Below, piece after piece: positions 1 to 8,737 of a stretch of DNA of 64,000 nucleotides (positions are counted from its first letter, which is position 1; each line of letters starts with the position of its first letter). The DNA lies in contig SAXG01000041.1 of NCBI GenBank assembly GCA_012932865.1, positions 124,001-188,000 of the forward strand. The letters are read 5' to 3'. The notes beneath the pieces were generated by a model, which made no database searches, was not told the DNA's origin, and was given only the letters and a program-made list of their open reading frames with translations. The position numbers and the translations under genes are program-made. The stretch comes from Amylostereum areolatum. Lineage: Eukaryota; Basidiomycota; Agaricomycetes; Russulales; Stereaceae.

Positions 1-37
1 TAAGAGTATCAACGAAAGTACAGTGTAGACCTACCAC

Positions 38-604
38 TCAGTAGAATGTTCCCTCAGCCATGGCCCTCGCCCTGGGCTCCGTGCCAGCGGGGTACGGCCA
101 ATACTTCCCCAACGCCGCCCTCGCCGTATCCGCGTCATCCACCGAAATGATTCCCGCTTCGACCAGGTCGTACGCGAAGGTATACAGCCAATATCTGCAC
201 CCCTCCCCCATGCGCGCGAAGACATAGCGATCGCGCTTGTTGTCGACGACGACGCCCATAATGCGTGCGACGGTCGTCCCCGCGGCGACGTCCGCCGAGA
301 CGAGGTGGGTGTGCGGAATCGCGACGCGGATGTCGTCCGTGGCGCAGTTTTCGAGGATGACCATGCCGCTCTGCAGGTCGGCACCGGGGGCCACGTCGAG
401 ATGCACGGGAGACGAATCGCGGGTCTTGAGGAAGAGTGTCCAGTGGTTGGTGGGGGACTGCCCATCGCCGCCCACATTGTCCGTATTTTCGTGAGCCACA
501 AAGTGAATACTGGTGACAACCGCAGTAAGAGACGCCATGCGGAACGACATGGTTCCCCAGTTGCCGTCGACATTCGATATGTGTGAGGATAAGGAATCGG
601 ACAT
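38..604 (-). CDS. DUF7770-family protein
   Basis: This 188-aa single-exon reading frame resembles the fungal DUF7770 family as I remember it. Supporting segments are an N-terminal VTSIHFVAHE stretch, SPTNHWTLFL, a DMAPG-like SPVHLDVAPGAD, GCRYWLYTFAYDL near the middle of the C-terminal half, and a terminal AMAEGTF. The ATG at 604 is preferred over an in-frame ATG at 766, because the residues upstream of it are low-complexity and unlike the family. The protein has no signal peptide or membrane segment. Members of the family are widespread in fungi with no established biochemical role, so no function is proposed. The gene is the only host gene left of the transposon nest and is complete at both ends. 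Confidence 0.72.
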   Translation of the reverse strand: MSDSLSSHISNVDGNWGTMSFRMASLTAVVTSIHFVAHENTDNVGGDGQSPTNHWTLFLKTRDSSPVHLDVAPGADLQSGMVILENCATDDIRVAIPHTHLVSADVAAGTTVARIMGVVVDNKRDRYVFARMGEGCRYWLYTFAYDLVEAGIISVDDADTARAALGKYWPYPAGTEPRARAMAEGTFY

Positions 605-1402
605 CTTGATTTTGGAGGGCTTCGAGGTAGATGAGACGGTGGTAGAGTGCATGCGGAGTGACCAGAAGGTCGAGCTCATGACTCGGTGCTCGGTACCGCC
701 TTGAAGCACGGCGGTCCAAAGGACCAAATGGAATCGTGGGTTGGATTCGTTCGACCCAAAGAACACATAACGTATCGTTTACAAGCAATTCACTGCATAG
801 AACTCCTGCCGCCTTGTCAACCCGTCCTCCCGGACCCTCCGCTCCGCCTTATCTACAACCTGTTGCGACAGTGCCTAACTCGTATTGCTCACGACCAGGA
901 GGCCGAGTGTGACCACGGATGTAGGTACACTTTGGGTCTGTCTGTGTCGTTGTTGACAATGCAATCTGTCGCGGCAAGTAAGTAATAGGTACGTGGACGA
1001 AAGCCGAGGAGAAGGATGTGAAGTGGTTGGTATGGAGGCGGGTATGGAGACGGGTATGAAAAGGGAGACGGGACGCACCACCGATAATTGAACCAGAGGC
1101 CGCCAAGGTTGCGGGGGAGCTGTAGTTGCACGGAGCTCTTGCGAGAAAGGGCTTAAGGAAGGGTGGACGGCTTTAGCGGAATGCGCGTTGGGTCGACGGA
1201 GATTAAGTACCTCCCCAGACCGTCCCACCTGCTTGCTAACATGAGCACATACCATAGTTATTACTAGGCGAAATGAAACATTGATGACCCTAACTCGCCT
1301 ATGAAGGGGGAAAACCACAACAAAGAGGGAGTGAGGAAGAAGGAAGGGTGCGAGGGCGTCGAGCGTGCTGGGGCGGTCGGGAAGTGAGGGAGAAGCCGGA
1401 AA
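605..1402. other. No gene seen
   Basis: Short open frames occur on both strands, but none has recognisable protein character or a partner exon. The stretch probably holds the promoter of the DUF7770 gene and ordinary intergenic DNA up to the inverted-repeat element starting at 1406. Confidence 0.5.
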
Positions 1403-1405
1403 TGA

Positions 1406-2422
1406 CACAGCAAACAACGGCGAGTTGGTCCCTTCGGGAATAGCCGGGGAATAGTGCCTAGGGAATACAAAAGTTCTTTAGGGTCTATTCCCACCAGGAA
1501 TAGGTAAATAGGTCCCAGACTATGCCGAGACTGGACCGGACGGGTCACTGTATCTTGCTCCGACCGGGTAGAGGTCAAAGAGCCCTTACAAAGGCCTGCC
1601 GGGAAAAGGATACATGTTTCCGAGAATGGTGAAAAAAACTATTTCTTCCATTTTCCCATCCGAAAGCGGCATTCTTTTACCATGACGATCGCCCATACCG
1701 GTCCTGATCTGACTAAAAAAAGCTTTTCCCATCTTTTTCTCGGTCTGGAAGAGTTTAGCTAAGCGGGGTTGACAAAGCAGGGGGATTTAGCTAACAAGCC
1801 AATAACAAGCTTACGGCTTACATAACCTGGGAGTCGGGCGGGCGCAACAACAAACAAACCTTAGCTAAATACTAGCTATCCACATATCTACAGACTTTCC
1901 GTGATTAGCTAGCATATTCTTAGGCAGCTAAATCAGAGCTAGTGAGTTGATTTGTAAGAGATGTGCAAAATGCGGTGGTGAGCAGTTAGCTTTGAGTTAG
2001 CTAATACTAAATTGCAACACATCTACTTATTAGCTAAACAGGGCGAGTGAGCTGATTGGATGGTGATAGGATCTCTCAGGAGTCTGATTGGGCAGACGGG
2101 AAAGGTTTTTTTTGGTCGGATCAGTACTGGTATGGGCAATCGTCATGGTAAAAGAATGCCGCTTTCGGATGGGAAAATGGAAAAAATAGTTTTTTTTACC
2201 ATTCTCGGAAACATGTATCCTTTTCCCGGAAGGCCTTTGTAGGGGCTCTTTGACCTCTACCCGGTCGGAGCAAGATACAGTGACCCGTCCGGTCCAGTCT
2301 CGGCATAGTCTGGGACCTATTTACCTATTCCTGGTGGGAATAGACCCTAAAAAACTTTTGTATTCCCTAGGCACTATTCCCCGGCTATTCCCGAAGGGAC
2401 CAACTCGCCGTTGTTTGCTGTG
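1406..2422. mobile_element. Non-autonomous foldback DNA element (long TIRs, TSD TGA)
   Basis: The two ends are near-identical inverted arms of about 325 bp (1406 to about 1732, and about 2094 to 2422) around a 360-bp centre. Both ends read CACAGCAAACAACGGCGAG inward and are flanked by TGA (1403-1405 and 2423-2425), a 3-bp target-site duplication. The element has no transposase frame. Its centre carries several copies of the palindromic word TTAGCTAA or TAGCTAA. A 3-bp TSD with a CAC terminus would suit CACTA/CMC-type mobilisation, but this is inference. The RNA would form a very long hairpin. Confidence 0.75.
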
Positions 2423-2524
2423 TGACATCTCACGGCGCGCCACTGCGCGCGCGCTTGCAATCAAAATTCTGATAAGTCTGACCTCGAGACCTAGAGACAA
2501 CTTATCGTGCAATTTAGGCTCGTA

Positions 2525-2577
2525 CCCAGCCGGTCTCACGATTATGTAAGAAGGGCGGACTCGTGAGACCGGCTGGG
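2525..2577. repeat. 17-bp perfect inverted repeat
   Basis: CCCAGCCGGTCTCACGA at 2525-2541 is repeated in inverted orientation at 2561-2577 across a 19-bp spacer. It lies between the two foldback elements. It may be the tip of a small MITE or a hairpin, and no target duplication was found. Confidence 0.6.
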
Positions 2578-2600
2578 ACGAGATGTCGTCCTTTTGGCGC

Positions 2601-3045
2601 GGCGTGCATTTCCCCGCCAAATTAGACGGCCACCCTTTTCTTCAAAAACGGCCTCCCTCTCGAAAAAAAAGTTCTCCGAGTGTTATGTTGAGAGTGTGTT
2701 TCTCAACCAGCTCTTTCAGATGGGTGTAATGACATTTGAACGTTTTGTTTCGGAAAAATGAACCTCATTACAATCACGGTTGAGATGGATGGGCAGGATG
2801 ATGAATTGGATGGCCCTATAGACATTGAAGAGTAGTAACAAATGATTTCATCCCGTTTTGTAATACATTTTGTAAGGAGGTTCATTTTTCCGAAAAAAAA
2901 AATGTTCAAATGTCATTACACCCATCTGAAAGAGCTTCTTGAGAAACACACTCTCAACATAACACTCGGAGAACTTTTTTTTTCGAGAGGGAGGCCGTTT
3001 TCAAAGAAAAGGGTGGCCGTCTAATTTGGTGGGGAAACGCACGCC
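2601..3045. mobile_element. MITE-like inverted-repeat element, about 445 bp
   Basis: The arms are about 170 bp long. The left arm begins GGCGTGCATTTCCCCGCC at 2601 and the right arm ends with its slightly diverged complement at 3045. Homopolymer runs and the words CGGAGAACTT and TGTTATGTTGAG are mirrored. The centre (about 2775-2870) is unique and has no reading frame. The exact termini and target duplication are unclear because the outermost bases have diverged, so the superfamily cannot be assigned. Confidence 0.7.
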
Positions 3046-3061
3046 GGAGCCAGTTCAGTTG

Positions 3062-3113
3062 ACTGGACGCGTCCAACGCGATTATCTATCGTGCGTTGGA
3101 CGCGTCCAACACG
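3062..3113. repeat. Palindromic GGACGCGTCC repeats
   Basis: Two copies of the self-complementary word TTGGACGCGTCCAA (first copy lightly diverged) face each other across a short AT-rich loop. Related words (TTGGACACGTCC, CAACGCGTCAACGCGTC) recur at 3360-3400. The set looks like decayed minisatellite or element ends, and its function is unknown. Confidence 0.5.
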
Positions 3114-3203
3114 ATAGTCTCACGGGACGCGCGGCCGGGGTGTCCCCGCCCTTGGTTGGACTCGTCCCATCCCGGACCCCCGCACCGGCCACAAAATGAA
3201 ACC

Positions 3204-3276
3204 TCCGGACTGGGGATCGAACCTAGAATAAACATGAGTATCATAATCTCGCAATCTACCACTTCACTAAATACAC
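3204..3276 (-). repeat. Degenerate tRNA-like sequence (tRNA pseudogene or SINE head)
   Basis: On the minus strand there is a good box A (TAGTGAAGTGG, 3259-3269) and a perfect box B (GGTTCGATCC, 3214-3223) at about tRNA spacing. Between them is an anticodon-arm-like segment around GCGAGATTATGATACTC, similar to a tRNA-His arm. The acceptor stem does not pair and the anticodon stem has mismatches. A functional tRNA is therefore unlikely, and a tRNA-derived SINE or a relic fits better. Confidence 0.4.
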
Positions 3277-3399
3277 TTTCTTACATAGGGTTTGGACTTG
3301 CTTTCGAATCGCCTGCAAGGCCGTGCCCTTCACCCAAACCCGCGTCCGACCCTCTTGGATGTGTCCAACCCTTGGACACGTCCAACGCGTCAACGCGTC

Positions 3400-5230
3400 A
3401 GCATCAACCCCGCTTGCCATGCAACCAATGTCGTACATGCATGCTCCGCACGTCGTGTCACCGTCGGTCGCATTCAGCCGGCACGGTGTATGGAACGCGA
3501 ACACGAAGGCGCGAATGCGCGAACACATACGAGTACCTTGGGGGGGGGGGGTTGTAGGTGGCGACATTCGCAAGCACGGGATGCTGGTGGGAGCGTGCCC
3601 ATGCGGCGGAGCAGAATGGGGACGATGGGGCGATGAGTGCGCCTGTGTGCCTCGCATTGTCGACCGCACATGCTGCCCCCGTTCCACTCGCCTCCGCCGC
3701 TCCCACTGCCACCCACGCACCAGCATGCTCATCCACTCTTGCACCCGCACACACTCGCTTGTACGCATGCACACCTGCTACCCTACATGCTCTCCTGCCA
3801 CGCACACGCGTGCACGTAGCTCCATCTGCACAGCACGTACACGCCTAGTGCATGCGCCCGCGCGACGCGCGAGCAGCGGCGGCCAGGCGTGTGGCGGGGG
3901 GCGAGGGGAGAAGAGCGGACGGGGACCGAGGGGGAGCCATGGTCGAGGGGGAGCCAGGGGAAAGCGGGGAGAGAGGGAAGGGGGGGGGACAGAGGGGAGA
4001 TGGCGAGGGGGGCCACCGCGCCCGCCCACTCGCATTTGCACCCGTGCTCGCCCAGCCCTTGTGCCCGCGCGATGCGCAAGCAGCGTCGGTGTGGCGTGAG
4101 GCCTGGGGGTGGCGAGAGGACGAGGGGAGGACCGTGTTGAGGGAGGGCACGGGATCAATGAGCGTGAGGTCGCGTCATTGGATGCGGTGGTCAAGGGAGG
4201 GGGCGACGCACTGGCACCCAGTGAGTGCTGTTAGATGCAGAAAGGCGGGGCGCTGACAGAGGCGAGAAGCGGCGCAGCGCTGCTGGACATCATGCATTGC
4301 GCCGAGCACTGCCTGCGCCCGCCCCTTCATCCACACCCCTCACCTACACACGCTCACTCAGCCGTACACGGATGCCTTCATTTGCTCGCTGCCCTGCGCG
4401 TGTGTCGCACACATACGGACAGCCGTCCGGACGCGAACGGTACACGCCTAGCGCACGTACCCGCGCGACGCGCAAGCAACGGCGGCCAGGCGTGTGGCTG
4501 GAGGACGCTGGGAGGGGCGCACAGGGGGCGAGCATGGGGAGCGGGGGAAGAGGACGTCGAGGGAGAGGCGGAGGGAGAGGGCGAGGGAAGAGGCTGGGGG
4601 GAGAGGACCAGGGCGAGGGGCGATGGGGGCGACACGCTGGCGAGCGTCTTTGGACGCGAAAGGTGGCCATACAAGGGAGAAAGGCGGTGGCGCAGACGCT
4701 TTGGCGTCGCCGTTGAGCATCGTGGGGGATGGGGGGGGGGATGGGAAGGAGGAAGGGAGGTGGTGGTAGAGCAGGAAGGGTGTGGTCCACGGCGTGTCGA
4801 CTTTGGGACACAGAGTCCCAAACTAGGCGCCCAAACCGAGTGTCGGTGCAAGGCGGTGTAAGCGCTCCTTTTTCCGGTTCACCCTATCCTCGTCTCAGAT
4901 CTGCTCTCTACCTAGGCGCACACGTACCCGTGCTCACGTCCCTAGGACATCGGCCGGTCCAGCTGATCTTCGGATCTGGAAGTGTTCCCCAGGAGGAAAG
5001 CAAGTGTCCACTTGTGTTTCAAATCCCCAGGCCTTCCCCTCTCCCCGCGCCCTCTCTCCTTTCCCTCTCCCCCTGTCTCCCCCTCGACATCTTCTTCCCC
5101 CGCTCCCTGTGCTTGGCGTGCCCCTCCCGCGTCCCCCAGCCACACGCCTGGCCGCCATTGGTCATGCGTCGTGCGGGCACATGCGCTAGGCGTGAACGTG
5201 CTGTGTGGTTGGAGCTGCGTGCACAGTGTG
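3400..5230. repeat. GC-rich diverged repeat field with direct and inverted copies
   Basis: A 60-bp core (ACACGCCTAG, then CCCGCGCGACGCGC, then GGCGGCCAGGCGTGTGG) followed by a purine-rich tail occurs at about 3838-3960 and 4440-4620. A shortened copy lies at 4060-4130 and an inverted copy at about 5035-5200. An 11-G run lies at about 3540-3550. Many long open frames run through this field on both strands, but they are compositional and encode Arg/Gly/Pro-rich strings. I see no gene. Confidence 0.6.
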
Positions 5231-6276
5231 TTGAAGATAGTAATGCGGACGATCTCTAGCTTCAACTACATTATGTAATATGTGACGGAAAGGAACGGAA
5301 GGTTCTGGGAAGAACCGGAACAATATGGAATCGGCTGTGCGAGGCTGTGCGGAGCATGTGATTCTTACTGTACGCTTTCACATGAAAGCTGTGGTGGATG
5401 ACTGAGCGCACTCTTGGCGCTGATTAATTATGCTACACTATGACACCACTTTCTTACGGCTTTTATGATTGGCTCTTATGGCACAGCAGTTTGGGTATAT
5501 AAGGCTCTCGTATTTCGTCCTGCCTCCTCACTCGAAGTATCCCTTCGACTGAGCGTCTCACTGACTTGGATAAGTCTGTTCAACAGGTTATGGGCCCTGG
5601 CCTATCTATCTAGCCCTCAAGTCATACAAAGTTCTTCAAAGGCGAGTAACATTCATTTACTCGCTCCCCAATTTGCTTGGCCCTGGGCCTTGCATTGTGT
5701 TCTCACCCTGAAGGGGTAACACGAGCGCGGCGAGGGAGCCCTGAAGCGGGCAGAAGCCGTTGCAAGTCCTCTTGTCCTCCGTCCCTCTGCGCGCTACGAT
5801 ACAGTTTGGCCCATTAGGGGCATGGACTTTTACTTACCCAGGTTGCGTGCGGGCGATTCGTTCCCAGCCGCCCTGAAGACGTCTTAGGACGTGTAGTGTC
5901 GTAGCACCCTGAAACCAAGTGACCTCACTTGAGGAAGCTGGCAGGAAGGGCCTCTGGCGACGCTCGTGTCGTCGCTAAGCCAGTACATAATTACTATACT
6001 TAGGTAATTAGGCAAGCGCTAGGGGAGCCTAGCGTGATGCTATAGGTGCTTGCGAACGGTTGGCTGGTGCCCTTAAGTGCGGACCGGTTTAGGTGTCCCA
6101 ATCCAGAGGGAGGTAGTCAATCCACCCTGGAGCACCTGTTACAACTGCGCATCACATACTATAACTGTTCATACAAGTACTATAGGTGCGCATGGACGTC
6201 GAGGAAGAGCAGGAACCTTTGGGTTTCTGGTTTAGAGTACAGACACAGGGGAGGGTTGCTGCCTCTTTGCGACTTT
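5231..6276 (+). repeat. Probable LTR fragment of an unassigned retroelement
   Basis: A TATA box (TATATAAGG, 5496-5504) is followed by a pyrimidine-rich leader and a TTTGGC word near 5795, as in LTR and leader regions. No second copy, no pol frame and no clear ends are visible. 5800-6276 holds no convincing gene. The right boundary is cut by the family A LTR at 6277. The flank is ACTTT, and it does not match the other end of A1. Confidence 0.35.
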
Positions 6277-6694
6277 TGTTACGGATCGCTCCATTTCTTT
6301 CTTCGTTTGCAGAACTTGTACACGCGACACGTCACGGCACATGACTTTCCTTCGCATCACATGCTCCAACGACGTCATTGCCCGGACTTCCGAACGGTGT
6401 TCCGCATCCTTATCTATGACATCATTGCTCCGGACTTCCGTCCTCCTCCCTGACTCCTTTCTTATTGTTCCCCCCGCTCGCACCACTATCGCATCGCATC
6501 GCACCATCGTTCCCACTTGTATATAAGGACAGTATCCCTTTTCCCTTTTCCTCAGACTGTCCATCTCGTCATACGGTACTGTAGCGCACGTTGCACTACC
6601 CTAGACCCCGGCACTCTCGAATCTATTTTCTTCTCGCTCCTCCCATCGTCGCGACTTAGGCGGTTCATCGGTCTCATAAACTGCGTTTCTGACA
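6277..6694 (+). repeat. 5' LTR of A1 (418 bp)
   Basis: The LTR starts TGTTACGG and ends TCTGACA. The TATA box TATATAAGG lies at 6520-6528. The predicted transcript start is AGACTGTCCA at 6554-6563, because this word is complementary to the primer site just after the LTR. Related copies lie at 31215-31634, 35110-35530 and 41785-42204. Confidence 0.9.
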
Positions 6695-7195
6695 CCTGGA
6701 CAGTCTACCCCTACGCCTACCTCGCACCCCTCTCTCCATCTACCTCTGCCGTCTCTACGACGTTAAAAACTCCCACCACGGACCTCCCGAACGCACCGGT
6801 TTTCCTCCCGTTCAACGGAAAGCCGATCACTCCCCGCGACGACGCACCACTCCCCTACCCTTGGTCCGACGCCGTCACCGTCAACTGCCTCGTCCCCGTA
6901 CAGAACCTCTGCAAGAAAGATCCCTGGACCACGCACGGCCTCAACTTCCGCATCTTCGAGTGGAGGTGGCACAAGGATCACGGTACTGTCGTCCTCGCCC
7001 TATACGTACGGATCACTACGTGCATCAACGTAGATCTCGAACGCCTTGAATTCACCCTCCACGCCCCCACCTACCACACATACCTCATCCAGGACGCCCC
7101 CAACCCGATCCTCCAAACCAGTTTCACCTCCGTCTCCCAGTTTAACCGCCGGACCCCCGAATCCACCCCGCCACCAGTCCTCCGTCCCACCATCA
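6695..7195 (+). pseudogene. ORF0 (gag leader protein) of A1, 5' part
   Basis: An open frame runs from the transcript start through the LTR into this segment. It encodes about 167 residues up to the B1 insertion and continues at 25462. It contains PVFLPFNGKPIT, KDPWTTHGLNFRIFEWRW and LYVRITTCINVDLERLEF. No ATG occurs in any frame between 6554 and the insertion point. The same protein is coded in A2 (41168-41784) with few changes, so it is probably translated, either by non-AUG initiation or as an N-terminal extension of Gag. A shorter relative with KDPWAWHNW is present in family C. I do not recognise a domain. Confidence 0.6.
6697..6706 (+). promoter_or_regulatory. Self-complementary primer binding site of A1
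   Basis: TGGACAGTCT, 2 nt after the LTR, is the exact reverse complement of 6554-6563 in the LTR, 34 bp downstream of the TATA box. This is the geometry of Tf1/sushi self-priming, in which the mRNA 5' end folds back as primer. Confidence 0.75.
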
Positions 7196-7744
7196 TGTTA
7201 CAACTCGTTCAAGGTACTTCATTTCTGTTGCTTTATTAGGAAGGACGTCGCTAAACAACGAGTTACAACTGTGCCCCAGCTCGTAACCGTTCCGACGACA
7301 TAGCCACGACTGTGCCACAGTTCATCGGCATCTCGACAACACAGCTACGACAGTGCCACTGTTCGTCGACATCTCGACAACGCAGCCACGACTGTGCCCC
7401 AGTCGCGTTCCCGTAGATACTCGATGCGACCATTGCTCAATGTACATATATTTACTCGACCTCCTCTCTTATAAAAGGAGGCTCAACGAACGAGCCATTC
7501 TTCAGCTCGTTCTCTTTGTAAATACAGGACTGTTCTAATAAGAACCTCCTCTTCTAAACGCTAAGGAGAATCCCAAGCAACTAAGTTGATAAGCTCGCCT
7601 AAGTCTTCCGTGAAGACTTACTGCTTCGCTTTTCGACCTTCACCTTCGTATAACCGAGACGTCTGGATCACCTGATCCCACCTCTCACGCGTAAGAGTAC
7701 TGTAGCCTGAGCCGCTTGTCACGTGATAAGGACCGTCCTTAACA
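7196..7744 (+). repeat. 5' LTR of B1 (549 bp)
   Basis: The LTR starts TGTTACAACTCG and ends CCTTAACA. The TATA box TATAAAAGG lies at 7470-7478, and the predicted transcript start AGCTCGTTCT at 7504-7513. It has internal degenerate repeats of CGACTGTGCCMCAG in U3 (7260-7400). Confidence 0.92.
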
Positions 7745-7746
7745 CT

Positions 7747-7756
7747 AGAACGAGCT
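7747..7756 (+). promoter_or_regulatory. Self-complementary primer binding site of B1
   Basis: AGAACGAGCT, 2 nt after the LTR, is the exact reverse complement of 7504-7513, which lies 34 bp after the TATA box. The spacing is identical to families A and C. Confidence 0.75.
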
Positions 7757-7770
7757 CTCCTCTACACTAG

Positions 7771-8628
7771 CTCACCCTACAGTTTGGCGCAGAGCGTCAA
7801 ACGAGAACACCCACCACGGAGCCAGCGGAACAAACCGCTGAAAAAAGACCATCAGACTTTGAAGTCCCTTATCTCCAATCAAACTGTAGTCGAAGCTTCC
7901 CCAACGGAAAAGAAGATCATCGCTGGACATTTGATCCATACAATCTCCTTTTTTACTACGACGGAGCCTTCAGCGCAAAGGAAAGTAAAGGGACATACAA
8001 ATATCAGTGGGTCCCACCCATATACAGATACAACCTTCCCCCAGCAGCAGAATACTACAGAGATAGATCTAAAAGAGAAAAAGAAGACGGAACCTACGAT
8101 AACTCACATTGGAAGCGCACAGATTATTCAAGACCTCATATCGGGCCCCTCTCATCAGAAGAACTCTGGAAACACCCGGACGCACAAAAGGTCGAAGAGA
8201 AACCTTACACCGGGAGTATTAAGGACTACTGGGAATTTGATCCCGATACCGACACAGCCGATACGACAACCGAACCACAGAACCCTCAAACCGAACTCCA
8301 GCATCCTCAAGAAGCCGCAACAACCGCACCGCATCCAGAAGAAACCGCGCCAGAACCTGAGAAAGCAGTATCAGATACCCGAACAGAGTCTGATTCCAGA
8401 GGAAGTCGAGAAAGCAGCCCATCAAGCACAGCAGAAGTGAAAGGACGTACAGAGAAACCGACAAGATCTCCATCAGTTAAATCAGACGAAGATATCTTCG
8501 GAACCAGAAGAGGAAGACAAGGAAATCTATTCGGAAGACCCGAGAACTTCACAACAATGGGAGACGCTGCCCGCCTCGGTACCCGACCCCGCCACCGCAC
8601 TTGGCAATGTCCCCCCTGGAGAGACTAA
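7771..8628 (+). CDS. ORF0 (gag leader protein) of B1, no AUG
   Basis: A 285-codon frame is open from 7771 to the TAA at 8626-8628. It contains WTFDPYNLLFYYDG, KGTYKYQWVPPIYRYNL, SSEELWKHPDAQKVEEKPY and KDYWEFDPDTD, followed by an acidic, Thr/Glu-rich tail. The mix of aromatic and charged residues looks like real protein. A similar WYAY/QDHWSW-type segment precedes Gag in family A. No ATG occurs in any frame from the predicted transcript start (7504) to 8555. Translation must therefore start at a non-AUG codon, or the product is joined to Gag by +1 frameshifting or splicing. The parallel TTG-started frame from 7784 to 8440 is a shadow. Confidence 0.5.
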   Translation, partial: LTLQFGAERQTRTPTTEPAEQTAEKRPSDFEVPYLQSNCSRSFPNGKEDHRWTFDPYNLLFYYDGAFSAKESKGTYKYQWVPPIYRYNLPPAAEYYRDRSKREKEDGTYDNSHWKRTDYSRPHIGPLSSEELWKHPDAQKVEEKPYTGSIKDYWEFDPDTDTADTTTEPQNPQTELQHPQEAATTAPHPEETAPEPEKAVSDTRTESDSRGSRESSPSSTAEVKGRTEKPTRSPSVKSDEDIFGTRRGRQGNLFGRPENFTTMGDAARLGTRPRHRTWQCPPWRD

Positions 8629-8737
8629 TGTACCGCACCAGACGCCTGCAACTCCAACACCAGCCGATCCCGCAAAACCGAGACATGAGACTCAATTCTC
8701 CATAGGATTCGGTTTAGACGAACCAATAGAATGTAAA

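Noticed and set aside
875..1417. 180-codon minus-strand frame beside the first foldback element
   Set aside because: No ordered protein character and it runs into the transposon terminus.
3204..3276. Functional tRNA gene
   Set aside because: Acceptor and anticodon stems do not pair.
3323..4861. Long frames in the GC-rich repeat field
   Set aside because: They occur on both strands in all phases and encode Arg/Gly/Pro strings; copies of the repeat do not keep a common frame.
6697..6706. tRNA-primed primer binding site because it starts TGG
   Set aside because: The full 10 nt matches the LTR transcript start exactly, and the same geometry holds in B and C, whose sites do not start with TGG.
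7784..8440. TTG-started 218-codon frame in the B1 leader
   Set aside because: Product is Thr/Gln/Lys-rich without structure, while the frame one base earlier codes aromatic, protein-like sequence (WTFDPYNLLFYYDG) over the same DNA.
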